A stretch of DNA of 64,000 nt. Origin: Lophius americanus (Eukaryota > Chordata > Actinopteri > Lophiiformes > Lophiidae). The stretch lies in contig JBBDHG010000419.1 of the NCBI GenBank assembly GCA_037951165.1, forward strand, positions 12,501 to 76,500. Direction: 5' to 3'. Below, piece after piece: positions 33,055 through 45,923 of this stretch. Each line of letters begins with the position of its first letter. Within the stretch, counting starts at the first letter, position 1. A model generated the notes under the pieces. It was not told the DNA's origin. It made no database searches and saw only the letters and a program-made list of their open reading frames with translations. Made by a program: the position numbers and the translations under genes.

Positions 33055-34395
33055 AAATGTCTCTAGTGTCTCTGTGCTGTGATGAAAGGTTTCTACTGCC
33101 TCTATGATAATGACATGGCCCTAGTGTCTCTGTTGGTGTAGTGACATGGCTCTAGTCTCTCTTTGATGCAGTGACATGGCTCTAATCTCTCTGTGATGTA
33201 GTGACATGGCTCTAGTGTCTCTATGATGTAGTGACACAGACTCTAGTGTCTCTGTTGGTGTAGTGACATGGCTCTAGTCTCTCTGTGATGTAGTGACATG
33301 GCTCTAGTCTCTCTTTGATGCAGTGACATTGCGCTAGTGTCTCTATGATGTAGTGACACAGACTCTAGTGTCTCTATGATGTTGTGACATGACTCTAGTG
33401 TCTCTATGATGCAGTGACATGGCTCTAGTGTCTCTATGATGCAGTGACATGGCTCTAGTGTCTTTATGATGCAGTGACATGGCTCTAATCTCTCTGTGAT
33501 GTAGTGACATGGCTCTAGTCTCTCTGTGATGTTGTGACATGGCTCTAGTCTCTATGTGATGCAGTGACATGGCTCTAGTCTCTCTGTGATGCAGTGACAT
33601 TGCTCTAGTGTCTCTATGATGTAGTGACACAGGCTCTAGTCTCTCTGTGATGTTGTGACATGGCTCTAGTCTCTATGTGATGCAGTGACATGGCTCTAGT
33701 CTCTCTGTGATGCAGTGACATGGCTCTAGTGTCTTTATGATGCAGTGACATGGCTCTAATCTCTCTGTGATGTAGTGACATGGCTCTAGTCTCTCTGTGA
33801 TGCAGTGACATGGCTCTAGTCTCTCTGTGATGCAGTGACATGGCTCTAGTCTCTCTGTGATGCAGTGACATGGCTCTAGTCTCTCTGTGATGCAGTGACA
33901 TGGCTCTAGTGTCTCTATGATGCAGTGACATGGCTCTAGTCTCTCTGTGATGTTGTCACATGGCTCTAGTCTCTCTGTGATGTTGTCACATGGCTCTAGT
34001 CTCTCTGTGATGTTGTCACATGGCTCTAGTCTCTCTGTGATGCAGTGACATGGCTCTAATCTCTCTGTGATGCAGTGACATGGCTCTAGTCTCTCTGTGA
34101 TGCAGTGACATGGCTCTAGTCTCTCTGTGATGCAGTGACATGGCTCTAGTCTCTCTGTGATGCAGTGACATGGCTCTAGTCTCTCTGTGATGCAGTGACA
34201 TGGCTCTAGTCTCTCTGTGATGCAGTGACATGGCTCTAGTCTCTCTGTGATGCAGTGACATGGCTCTAGTCTCTCTGTGATGCAGTGACATGGCTCTAGT
34301 CTCTCTGTGATGCAGTGACATGGCTCTAGTCTCTCTGTGATGCAGTGACATGGCTCTAGTCTCTCTGTGATGTAGTGACGTGGCTCTAGTGTCCC
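33055..34395 (+). repeat. 30-bp minisatellite, about 44 copies
   Basis: The unit is GTGACATGGCTCTAGTCTCT then CTGTGATGCA. The left third is variable. From about 33661 to 34380 copies stay in exact 30-bp register, and 34030-34370 is nearly homogeneous. The long minus-strand frames (up to 248 codons) are artefacts. The same monomer family forms the array at 52385-53545. Confidence 0.97.
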
Positions 34396-34762
34396 TGTTG
34401 CCTGTGGATGAACATGCATACGGCTACTGTTGTTCGCAGTAACAACATTAGCTGCAATGACTGGCGCTGATTCTAGTTGCCCTGAGCGGATGGCGGCGCC
34501 GCTGCGTTCGCCTGCGGCGGAGGGGAAAATGTGACCAGAGGCTGATGGGAGACTTTTCTCTTCTGCGTGACGACGAATGAGGAGCTCAGCTGCAAAAATG
34601 TTTTTTTAGGAAGAACTTTCTACTTCCTGTCGTCGTCGTCTCTTCGGGCTGTGTTTCCTTATTCTTCGTGACGGATTTGCTTTTATACCGATGTGCGTCT
34701 GATGGATGATTTCAGTAAAGAGACTCGTCCCACGCCGCTGTTTCTGACAGCCAGGGGCGTGT
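34396..34762. other. cacna1i: intron 3 unique sequence
   Basis: Nothing recognised. Confidence 0.4.
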
Positions 34763-35090
34763 CGCCCTAGTGAGTGGAATAAAAACTTTTACAGTAAAAT
34801 AGGATTCGTGCAAACAAATCTGCTCAAGTCGATTCATAAGCAGCGAAAATTTGGGCTTATTCGGAACAACGGACGAGAAGTTACGGCCCTGGAAACTGTG
34901 GTTTAGAGACAACTCTCCCCCTAGTGGCAGAAATATGCAACTGAATAAGCTAAATCAATCCAGTTCTTCCTCCTGCTGAGGACTATACAGCTGTAAAATA
35001 TAAAAATGATCTACGTTACGTAGTTTTAGGGGTTAGCCCGTCAACACGGAGGAACGATTCCAGAATGTTTTCTTTTTGGGGACATAAATG
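34763..35090. repeat. interspersed repeat of unknown class, copy A
   Basis: It shares an ordered set of phrases with 37307-37620: CCCTAGTGAGT, ACTTTTA.AGTAAA, GATTCATA, GAGAA.TTACGGCC, CTCCCCCTAGTG, TCCAGTTCTTCCTC and GGGGACATAA (dots mark differing bases). No coding potential or termini were identified. Confidence 0.7.
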
Positions 35091-37306
35091 TTTCTCCAGG
35101 TTCATTTGACTATTTTGCATATTTTACATTTGATCAATCCTGAGACCAAAGTCCAACTTTTGATTCTGCACATCCGATAACACTTGAACTCCGATGATCC
35201 GGACCAGAGGAGGTGGTTCTGGAAGCGCTCCGAGAAGGTTTCCGACCCGAACCCACCGACTGCAGTTCCACATAATCTATTCCAGCCTTGTCTCGGTCCG
35301 ACTTAGTATTTGGGTGAGTCCCTCGCTGACGCGCTCGGCTCTCGGAGCCCCTCCGGTGGAAACACGAGCGGATCGGAGCACAAACACATTTTCACAAAGA
35401 AGGGGGACCCCCCGGGGGGGGGGCTTGTAAAACTCTGCCCCATAACCTCCGAGCAAACGTGCCGCCTCGCATCGCAAAAGGCTTGGAGGCAGGAAGGCGT
35501 TGTCGGCTGCCGCAGAAACCAGGTGGGGGTCATGGATGTCTGGAGGTGGAGGGTTGGGACCCCCCCCCCCCCCAACTTCAAAGAGCTGTTGTTTGTTTAT
35601 GTGTTTGCGTCCCTTGGTGGTGTCAGACAGGTTATCTACAAACGCAGGCCCCCCTCCTCCAGGATCCCCTCATCCTCCCGGCTCCGCCTCCCTCGCCTCA
35701 TGCCTTCTATCTGTCTCCGCCAGAAGACGAGGGGAGGGACATCAAAGCCCGTTAATGGGGATTCATACAATTACAGTTTCTGCGCTCCCACCGTTTTTCT
35801 CCAACCTTGTCAGACAGACACCAGAGAACCCCGACCCCCCCCAGCGGTTGGTCATGTGACCGACCGCTGATGATGCACAGAGGTTAGACCGCTCAGAAGA
35901 AACTAGACGAGCCTACCTACGTTTAAATCACTCTTATTACCTTTCCTACCTACCTTCCTGGCTCTCCAACCTTCATTTCTGTCCTACCTACCTTTCCTTG
36001 CTACCTTTCTCCCCTACCCTTCATTCCTTACCTACCCTCCTTTCCTAGAAAGCTGGGAAAACTTTCTTTTCTCTATAACTTCATGGAAAAGTCGTTTGAA
36101 GCTTTTAGCTTTCGGTTGAATATTCGGAGTTTTTTTTCCCAGCGTCGCGGCGAATATCAATGTTCCGCCAACAAAAGGCAACTTTTAAAAGTAATTACCC
36201 GGAATTCTGCAGCTTTAAGAGAAACAGGAGGACGAGTGTCTGATAATTAAAATAACTGCTCACCGATCAGAACCAGCAGATGTGAAAACATGAATATTTA
36301 GGATTCGGCCTCGTTGACAAACTGTTTCTTCCGACGCCGGTTCACGTAAGATATTCTACTACGCCGAGGGTTTTCACGCCGAGTCACGCTGTGTTATAAC
36401 CGCGCGCATTGCATTCTGGGAATTTACATGGTGGATTTCTTTTTTTTTTTCTCTCATCAATTTAGTCGAGGATTCGTTTCAGCTTTAATTACCACACCGG
36501 AAAGTACAACACATCGTCGGCTGACGTGTGTGTGTGTGTGTGTGTGCGTGTGTGTGTGACTCATTTGCTGTTTATATTTACTGCGCTGGCTGACAGATAT
36601 ATGAAATGTTTCATTAACTGAAGCCTCGGCAGTCGGGCGTTTGCACAGCGGCTGTTTGGTTGCCGTACGCAAATGTTGTCCTGACTCTAATTGGAGGAGG
36701 AGGTTCTGGTTCTTCTGCACTCAATGATCCTGAATAGTTTCAGACACATAGAGCAAATGAGCGGCGCCGACTGACTGATCGGACGTTTAAGCGATGGAGT
36801 CGGTGACATCACCGGGACGGTACTGAACCAGAACCGTCATGAAGCTCCGTCTGACTCCCGGAGAACCGGAAGAAAAATGGACCAAACAGAAGGGAGGGAG
36901 AGGGAGTCAAATGGTCTCCAGAACCAGGCGGTGAGGCGGGTCATGTTCTGCTGAAGCGTTTTAACGCTGACATGATTGACTCACTTTGTAATCAACCTCA
37001 AGCGGCGCCGAGAGGAGCCGCCGCGGATGCGGAGCTGATTAGTCCCCTGTCAATCAAGCCGGGCGGTCAACGCTGTGTGAATCCTCAGCTTCCTGCTCCA
37101 ATCAATCACTTTGATCGGAAAAACATGAAACGTCACTTGTTCACTTTGTGTCTAATGTCAAGTAAAAACCTGACCTACGCTGTCATACCCCAAAAGACCC
37201 CAAACCCCTGAGTTGTACATGCGATGAATTCTTAATGAAATGAAACGAAATTAAATGTGTAATGGAGTCATATCCAAAAAAAAAACCCTTTGTTTTTCTT
37301 AAAAGA
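35091..37306. other. cacna1i: intron 3, mainly unique
   Basis: It contains a GT microsatellite at 36526-36558, short C and G runs near 35400-35420 and 35560-35573, and a ZNF143-like GCATTGCATTCTGGGAATTT at 36406-36425. 36960-37100 looks like possible conserved non-coding DNA. Open frames of up to 186 codons at 35194-35870 have no domain signature. Confidence 0.45.
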
Positions 37307-37620
37307 AACTCCCCCTAGTGAGTAAAATATGAACTTTTAGAGTAAATTATGACATAAACGAGGAATAACTCCTTCGAGTTGATTCATATTCACCACATTG
37401 GGACTAAATCCCACCAACGGTTGAGAAATTACGGCCAGAAACGTTTGGAGACGAAGCTCCCCCTAGTGTTGGAACCATAAAACTCACATTCGCCAAAATC
37501 TGTCCAGTTCTTCCTCGCACAAAGCTCTCTGTGGTTGTAAAAGTCCAAAAAGATCCATGAAAGACTTTTTGAGTTATCGCGCCCGGACACGGTAGATCTT
37601 CGGGGACATAATTAGACAAA
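37307..37620. repeat. interspersed repeat of unknown class, copy B
   Basis: Same orientation as copy A at 34763-35090, sharing its phrase order. Divergence is considerable. Confidence 0.7.
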
Positions 37621-39437
37621 TGTCCTCGGTGAGTGTTTGCAGTGTGGATCCATCAATCCGGTTCTGTTTGACGGCCGGAGCTTTGATTGGTTTGATTAAA
37701 CCGGAGATAGGGTTGTATCTCAGAAGAAAGTTCTAAGACGGGGATGAACGATGACGGGAGAAGTTCTTCGGCGTTCTGGGGTTCTCGCTCTGAGTGGCCG
37801 TCGGTCTTCTTCTGGGACAGAAGATCTGCCGCATCATTAATCTCCGTTTAATAATGGATGCCGTCTCCTCCAGAGGCGGCTCGGCCCGGACTCTTTGCAT
37901 AAAATGAGACACTAAGTGCTCCACCGCTAATTGCTATATTAGTTTCTTCTCGCCCGTTAGTCCGAGAGCTAAGCGTCCCGCATGTGTGCGATCTTTTCAG
38001 ACGCATTATTCGGGTTTTATGTGTCCAACAATTAAGAAATGTTTGCTAATATATGTCCAAAAAAAGAAATTTGAGCCACCAACAAGTCTGCTAAGCTGCC
38101 TTTGGCTCCTAAATGTGAGGGAATTACTGTCGATGCTTTAAAAGCTTTTTTTTCCCGGCGGATGATTAGAAGTCAAGAGTTCTTCCCTGCTGAATCTGAA
38201 TAATTGAGTGTTTTGGCTCGTTTTTAGCCAAGATAGCATCACAGATCCGATGGACTGGGTAAGTCCGTTCGCCCACACCGAATGTTTCTGAAGATTCTTC
38301 CAGGTTCTAGTAGTACTCGCTTCTGATTCCACCTTCTTGCTGCCCTGCTGAAACCTCTCAGTGGTTCTCTGAAGGTTCCTTGACCCACTTTTCCAGACGT
38401 GTCGACTCTTACCGAACGTCCAACCGGGACCAAAGTAAACAAGTATTCTGCATCCGGGCTCGTTTGTGATGTCACAGATATGTCAGAAGACCAAACGGGG
38501 TCTGAGTTCACATTCGTATCCAGAGTTCTGGTGTCTGGGACCGGAGGTATACCTAAACCTGGAAGTGCCAAGAAGTCCGTTAAAGCTGGTAGCGACGCCT
38601 GGCTCGTCTAACGGCCCAACATCCTGACGTCCAACCCGGCTTCCACTGTTTCCGCGGCGCTCCTCGCGAATTCTTGTGCGCCTGATAAAAGCCACAAGAA
38701 TGCGAGATTTACGCCGTAAATTACGCCAAAGTATTTAGTTTGGCGTAAAGATGCAAAACTAGCCAAAGCACTCGGAGAGCGTAAAACCTCCACCAAGGGC
38801 AAGAACCTACCTCCGAACGTTTTCCTAAACGGACATTGTCGTGTCCTCTCCAGTATAAAACATCAAAGGAACAAGTCGCCACAGGTTCAGGAAAAGTTCC
38901 CTTTAATGTCGGAGTCATTGCCGGCCTCTAAATCTACCAATAGCTCCAACAAACTCTCTGAGTATCTCTCAAATACTCTGTAGCCCTTTGTTTCCTGCGC
39001 TTTCCACTTCAGCGACTCTGTTCAGCCCACCGAGACTCCAGCTCCACCCCTAAAGGAACACAGGAATCGAAGGAACAAAGGCAACAGTAATGGACACAGT
39101 TCCAAGAGAGTGCCTCAACATATTGTGACGTCAAGACTCCAATTTTTATTTTTAATGCTTTTCCGAAATCTTGCAAACAGACAGAAAAACAAACAGAAGT
39201 AAAAACAACTCCTTCCCCGTCGGCGCTAATCAACATACAGAACATAACAGATGGTCCTCTGTGACGACCCTCCAAGGGAACCGCCAAAAGACGAAGAATA
39301 AGTAGAAGATTAAAAAAGACTGAGCTGAGGGATAACGCAGCGTCTCCGGCGCAATCAATGATCGCATAAAAGCAGAGTATGATATCTGCGAAAAAAGAAG
39401 TCAAAGAAAAAAACAACTCCTCGAATAATATAACATC
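37621..39437. other. cacna1i: intron 3 unique sequence
   Basis: 37820-37935 (CATCATTAATCTCCGTTTAA, then TTTGCATAAAATGAGACAC, then CTAATTGCTATATTAG) has homeodomain- and POU-like words and could be an enhancer. It needs comparative data. No exon is seen. Confidence 0.4.
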
Positions 39438-39819
39438 TTACTTTATCTTATATTATGTTATCCTAGCTCATCTTAACAAATCTTTTATTATCTTAACCTA
39501 TGTTATCTCAACCTATCTTATCTAATCTTATCTTATCTTATCTTGTCTTAACTTATCTTGTCTTTACCTTATCTTATCTTATCTTAACTTATCTTAACTG
39601 ATGTTATCTCAACCTATCTCATCTTAACCCATCTTAACCTATCTTATCTTATCTTATCTAATCTTAACCTATCTTATCTTATCTTATCTAATCTTAACCT
39701 ATCTTATCTTATCTTATCTAATCTTAACCTATCTTGTCTTTACCTATCTTAACTTATCTTATCTTATCTAATCTTAACCTATCTTGTCTTTACCTATCTT
39801 AACTTATCTTATCTTATCT

Positions 39820-39856
<37 letters not shown>

Positions 39857-39981
39857 ACCTATCTTGTCTTTACCTATCTTAACTTATCTTATCTTATCTA
39901 ATCTTAACCTATCTTGTCTTTACCTATCTTAACTTATCTTATCTTATCTTATCTTATCTTATCTTATCTTATCTTATCTTA

Positions 39982-40014
<33 letters not shown>

Positions 40015-40051
40015 TATCTTAACTTATCTTATCTTATCTTATCTTATCTTA

Positions 40052-40084
<33 letters not shown>

Positions 40085-40313
40085 TATCTTATCTTATCTT
40101 AACTTATCTTATCTTATCTTATCTTATCTTAACTTATCTAATCTTAACCTATCTTGTCTTTACCTATCTTAACTTATCTTATCTTATCTAATCTTAACCT
40201 ATCTTGTCTTTACCTATCTTAACTTAACCCATCTTATCTTATCTTATCTTAACTTATCTTATCTTATCTTATCTTATCTTAACTGATGTTATCATATTTT
40301 ATCATATCTTGCA
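39438..40313 (+). repeat. (ATCTT)n pentanucleotide array
   Basis: About 175 units. Variant blocks (AACCTATCTTGTCTTTACCT) recur at about 39729, 39776, 39857, 39908, 40147 and 40198, so blocks were duplicated. Confidence 0.98.
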
Positions 40314-40770
40314 GAATTATTGCCACGCTTTTAATATAATTAATAAAATGAGATTCAAATAATGTAAACTTTATTGTCCGTAGTACGATCTACGTACATG
40401 CATTTAAATATCTTCGATTGCACTATCTTGAATTTGCGACTGCTCACGGTTTTGTAATTAATGCCCGTTAACTTTTAGTTAGCGTCTCGCCTGCGTTCTG
40501 TAAAATCAAAATTTCCGTAACAGCCCAGTATCGACATCTGCTGTAATCCCAGACGTCCACGTCCAAGGAGTCCAGCCAAGTCTTGTATTTTGTATTCCTA
40601 CATATTTATGGGCCAGAAACGGAATTTCCACATCCTTCATCTCGCAGAGCAGCTGTCAAAAGAACAAAATGAACGAAGCATCCAGCTTCCTGTTGGGTTT
40701 ACGTCACGGAATGATCGTGTCCGCCGCAGACGTGAAGCAAAAATGGGTTTTTAGTGAGACAAAGATGGAC

Positions 40771-40810
<40 letters not shown>

Positions 40811-41097
40811 TGTGTGTGTGCAGCTTACCTTGAGCTCTCCATCCAGGTGTGACACACCAGTTATCTACTGCTACATCCGCTCTATTTGTCAGAACGAAGG
40901 GTTTTGTTGAGTGACACTATCGCTATAGTGGCGGCTGCGGCACAGTCTCGGAATATCTGTGTGTGTGATTGTGATTGTGTGCATAAATGTATGTGTCGGT
41001 GTTGAATTTGTGCTATCGCACGTGTTTGTTCCCACCAAAGTGACTCTTCCTATCTGAAATTGCTGGAGGAAATTCAGAAACCCATTATTTTTACACA

Positions 41098-41138
<41 letters not shown>

Positions 41139-42357
41139 GTCAAGTAAATGCACAACCACACAGTAATTGAAATAGCAGCAATAGAAGCGTCGAACTACAA
41201 TTGTCAGGTGCGCAGTTCATTTCCACCTTCCCCTCCGGCTGCCCGTCGGCACACAGCTTCCTGTCTGACACACACGTTCTTGTTTTTACTACCAAAATGG
41301 GACCGTCAAAAAAAGGAGATTGCGTTGATAGCAGATCAACAAAAAAAAAAAAGAAACAAAAGAGACGGCCATGGACCCGGTGGCAGTCCGTGAGGCCATA
41401 AAAAACATTGCTTGTAGTGTGGAGACACTGCCCCCGATGGTTTATCGCGGTACTGCTCCATTTTGAATACTGTTTCTCAAAATGTGTGTGATAATGTCCA
41501 AAATTAATCCTTCTCTCGGTATCGATAAATATCTTTAACATTCTGATTGAATCAACTTTCAGACAGAATGTTAACTTTTTCGGAAATGGACTTAAATACA
41601 CGGAAATGATCAGAAAGGCTGAGAGGGTCAGATTTGTCATATTTTTTAAGAATATGAATGTTCCGTACTTTTCTCTGTGCTGTTAAAATGAACGACCTCC
41701 ACTATAATCGAACTTTTGCATATCTATTCACATTTTTTTTTTGCTAGTCAAAACTATTCATGATTTCTGCTTTTTGGCTAAAAAATTGAAGCTTTTGTCT
41801 CATATAAACAAGGTCAATAGACGCTAAACTCCTACAAAGACGAGTTAAACCTAAAATGCTGTTGACTAAAAGGTGGAACAAAGTAATTCTTCATAAAAAG
41901 CCAGACAAGCCCGCTAGAAATGTTCTTCTATTGTTGGTTCCAAGCCCAGAAAAATTGGAAGTTGGTATCAAGGCAATGTAACCAATGCCAAAACAATATA
42001 CGGAGAACAAAAACTCATTTCTAATCCGGAAATGTTGGGGCTCAGGTTAACAAATAAAGTCCCTGGTACTGTTAGCTAGCAGGTATTGGCAAGACTTGGG
42101 ATGGAAACGGAAAGATGATGAAGAATAAGCTTTAGAAAAAAACAAATTGGGTCAAATTTAACCCGTGAGTAGAGTCATGATTGACAGGAGGGCACTGCGA
42201 TGGTTAAAACTTCTTTATCTCAGTCGTTATTTTAAGTTAAGCCTGCCCTGAATCAAATCCCAAACTAAACTTAAGATAGCTAAAAACTTTCAGGGATATT
42301 TGCTTTGGTGTTTATGGACAGGTAAGAACTAAATTAATTTATTTTCAGTCTCTTCAG
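40314..42357. other. cacna1i: intron 3, mainly unique, with GT and CA microsatellites
   Basis: A (GT)n run lies at 40774-40820 and a (CA)n run at 41093-41136. 41137-41470 may belong to an old transposon, but no motif is decisive. Confidence 0.5.
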
Positions 42358-42800
42358 TCTGTTACTATACGCGAGTAATCCATTACCATATATGAGTAAT
42401 CTGTTACCACGTGTGAATAATCCATTGCTATGTGTGAGTAATCTGTTACTCTGATCAAGTAATCTGTTTCCATGCCTGAGTAATATGTTGCTCTGTCTGA
42501 GTAATATGTTACCACGTGTGAGTAATCTGTTATTATGTGTGAGTAACGTGTTACTCTGTGTGTGTAATCTGTTATCATGTGTGAGTAATCTGTTAATATG
42601 TGAGTAATATGATTCTCTGTGTGAGTAATATGTTATCATGTGTGAGTAATCTGTTAATATGTGAGTAATATGATACTCTGTGTGAGTAATATGTTACCAT
42701 GTGTGAGTAATCTGTTAATATGTGAGTAATATGTTACTCTGTGTGAGTAATATGTTACCATGTGTGAGTAATCTGTTACTATATGTCAGTAATCTGTGAT
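42358..42800 (+). repeat. 21-bp minisatellite, first array
   Basis: About 21 variable copies of GTTACTCTGTGTGAGTAATA plus T. It belongs to the same family as the larger array at 44733-45725. Both end in CTGTGATTAAACACA. Confidence 0.93.
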
Positions 42801-44071
42801 TAAACACACTCACAGCGTTATATAACAGAAACCCCCAATCATTTTTTTTATTTAGAGTTTCCATCTGTTGCCGGCGACCTCTAACCCCTCCACTCACCCC
42901 TCCCCTCCTGTGGGAGAGGCGTTCTATCCATCCCACCGCTGGAAACTGTCAAATTAGACCACAGCCCCACGCTGACGGTCCCACCTCAGCGATCCACTCG
43001 GAGAACCTCGACCTCGCGGTCCACAGACGTCACAGTTCCAGAGTTTTACCAACGCGGGTTTGTTCTGATGTGCGGAGGAGCCGCGGCAGAATCCGGGCTC
43101 CAAAAGCAGCGCCGTGAATATTCAGTTTTTTTTTTCCCCGTTTGTTTATTAGCAAGATTATGGAAAAAGATGGTTTTGCGCCAAAATTTAACCCTGAAGT
43201 AACTTTGGTCGTATCCTATAAATAAAAATAAAAATTGAATGACCTTATGACATCATAACCTTCTCTCAACCTTTGGAAGTAAGGGCAACTTTCGAAGTTC
43301 TTGGCAATAACGCAAAAATGGATGGGAGGATCTGCATAACTTTTTGGCGAACCCTAGACTTCATTCAACTATGGTGACGTTAAATAAACAAAATTACGGC
43401 ATGATGTCACGAGAAAAGTCTCTGAACTGGAAAACACTCAGAAAGGTGGAATCCTCTGGGACACGACCAAAATGTAATCATCGCTAGAATACGATAAAAA
43501 AAAACCTCTGGGTCAAATTTAACACATTATTATTATACACCTCTTCTCGGAGGTAGTAATGGATTGATTTGGTTGAACTTTGAAACGGTATCGGATCATT
43601 GCCACTCCTGACCAACCGATCCGTAAGTGGATTCCATCATTAGAGAGTTTCCTTCTTCTTGGTTCTGCTGGAATTCGGCTCCTCCCGCGTGAACGCTGAA
43701 CCCTCCCAGGACACCCGACCACCGCCTCAAGCTCCCTCCGGACCTCCGGACCTCCGGAACCTCCGTTACTGTCTGTTATTTTACCATCAGATTCTTCTTG
43801 AAGACCTGTCATCTCGATGCTGGGGTCCAAAGGTAGAAGGCAAATAATTGGCCACGGCAAAAAAAAAAACGCCTTTTCCCTCCACCTCTGAGCGAAGTTA
43901 GCTTCTTATTAAAACGTGATGGAACATCTCACAGAAGATCAAATGCAGAACTTCCTCCCCCGCTTCCAGGGAGCAGCTTTCTCCTGCTCGCCAGGTACAT
44001 CTCCACGTTCCTGTCCTCCTTTTCCTCTCTCTTCCTCCTGCTGTAATTATCTCCAACACCTCATAAAACCA
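42801..44071. other. cacna1i: intron 3 unique sequence
   Basis: No recognisable element or exon. Confidence 0.4.
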
Positions 44072-44276
44072 TCTCTCTCTCTCTCTCTCTCTCTCTCCGT
44101 CGCGATCTGGCTTTATCGCCGTCCTTATACCAGACTTAATCGTCCCGTGCAGTTTTTTTTTTTTCTGCTCATGTTGGTTTCTGATAGCTCCATCCTTCGT
44201 TTAGGCTCCGGTCTGCTCCCTCCTCCTCCTCCTCCCTCCTCCTCCTCCTCCTCCTCCTCCTCCTCCTCCCCCTCCG
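44072..44276 (+). repeat. (CT)n at 44072-44097 and (TCC)n at 44219-44276
   Basis: Two pyrimidine microsatellites, 120 bp apart. Confidence 0.95.
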
Positions 44277-44732
44277 TGCTGCTCTTCAGGCGATGTGTGT
44301 TTTTCTCCTTCAATGAACGGAATGGAAATAGGTCAAATAAGGAAATGTTCTCGCTCTCTCTGTCTCCGTGATTAAACGATCTAATTCCTGCTCCTTCGTC
44401 AGGCTCTGCCTCAGTCGCTCTCCGGGAAACCGGAGAGACGCATGATGTCATAAGACTCACGGTTTGTTGGGCCTTTGTGTCGCAGTCAAGAATAATAATT
44501 ATTATAATAATAATTGTCAGTAAAAACAAGCAGAGACAAACTTGACCCTGGTGTCCAGATTTTACTCTTAGAATTCAACCTGCGCTGCCCACGACTTACT
44601 TTACGTTAAATCTTGCCTGGAACATCCCCAATAAAACCAAAAGGAACAACCATCAGGTGTATTTGCAGAACTTTGGTCTCTATGGACATGTTAAGAACTG
44701 TTATACTTTATTTTTAGTTTCGGTAACGCTCT
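44277..44732. other. cacna1i: intron 3 unique sequence
   Basis: Nothing beyond a short AATAAT/ATTATT-rich palindromic stretch near 44489-44515. Confidence 0.4.
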
Positions 44733-45725
44733 ACCTGTTACTATGTGTGAGTAGTCTGTTACTATGTGTGAGTAGTCTGTTATCATGTGTGAGTAGTCTG
44801 TTACTATGTGTGAGTAGTCTGTTACTATATATGAGTAGTCTGTTACTATGTGAGTAGTCTGTTACTATGTGTGAGTAGTCTGTTACTATGTGTCAGTAGT
44901 CTGTTACTACGTCTGAGTAATCTGTTACTACATGTGAGTAGTCTGTTACTATGTGTGAGTAGTCTGTTACTATGTGTCAGTAGTCTGTTACTACGTCTGA
45001 GTAATCTGTTACTACATGTGAGTAGTCTGTTACTATGTGTGAGTAACCTGTTACTATGTGTGAGTAGTCTGTTACTATGTGTGAGTAGCCAGTTACTATA
45101 TGTGATTATTCTGTAACTATGTGTGAGTAGTTTGTTACTTTGTGTGAGTAATATGTTACTATTTGTGAGTAGTCTGTTACTATATGTGAGTAGTCTGTTA
45201 CTATGTGTGAGCAATCTGTTACTACATGTGAGTAGTCTGTTACTATGTGAGAGTAACCTGTTACTATGTGTGAGTAGTCTGTTACTATGTGTGAGTAGTC
45301 TGTTACTATGTGTGAGTAGTCTGTTACTATGTGTGAGTAGTCTGTTACTAAATGTAAGTAGTCTGTTACTATGTGTGAGCAATCTGTTACTACATGTGAG
45401 TAGTCTGTTACTATGTGAGAGTAACCTGTTACTATGTGTGAGTAGTCTGTTACTATGTGTGAGTAGCCAGTTACTATATGTGATTATTCTGTAACTATGT
45501 GTGAGTAGTTTGTTACTTTGTGTGAGTAATATGTTACTATTTGTGAGTAACCTGTTTCTATGTGTGAGCAATCTGTTACTACATGTGAGTAGTCTGTTAC
45601 TATGTGAGAGTAACCTGTTACTATGTGTGAGTAGTCTGTTACTATGTGTGAGTTGTCTTTTACTACGTGTGAGTAGTCTGTTACCACGTGTGGGTGAAAA
45701 ATGTTAGTATGTGTGAGTAGCCTGT
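44733..45725 (+). repeat. 21-bp minisatellite, second array
   Basis: About 47 copies of GTTACTATGTGTGAGTAGTC plus T. A block with CAGTTACTATATGTGATTAT is present twice (about 45089 and 45469), giving a 380-bp internal duplication. The 7-residue periodic frames (LLTHSNR, SSLLLCV) are artefacts. Confidence 0.97.
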
Positions 45726-45923
45726 GATTAAACACAAAAAATATATATTTTTTAAATTTATTTTAGATCAACATCTCTAACATGATTATATTCCAGAAAC
45801 ATAAAACTAAACAATCAGTGAATTTTCTCGGAGGCTGTTTGATAACATCTCATTTGACGGAAATACCACAAAGTTCATGTTCCTGTACAGTTTTATCAGG
45901 ATGACTCTCTATTTGGACCAGAT
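45726..45923. other. cacna1i: intron 3 unique, AT-rich
   Basis: Nothing recognised. Confidence 0.4.

Noticed and set aside
33055..34395. CRISPR-like regular repeats
   Set aside because: Monomers are contiguous with no unique spacers, and the setting is an intron of a vertebrate gene.
33673..34419. 248-codon minus-strand frame with 10-residue periodicity
   Set aside because: The 30-bp repeat is a multiple of three, so any stop-free frame stays open. No splice or start evidence.
35194..35870. Overlapping frames of 119-186 codons in intron 3
   Set aside because: GC-rich chance frames overlapping in several phases; no family resemblance.
44846..45571. 241-codon minus-strand frame (LLTHSNR repeats)
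   Set aside because: 21-bp minisatellite artefact; frames on both strands are open.
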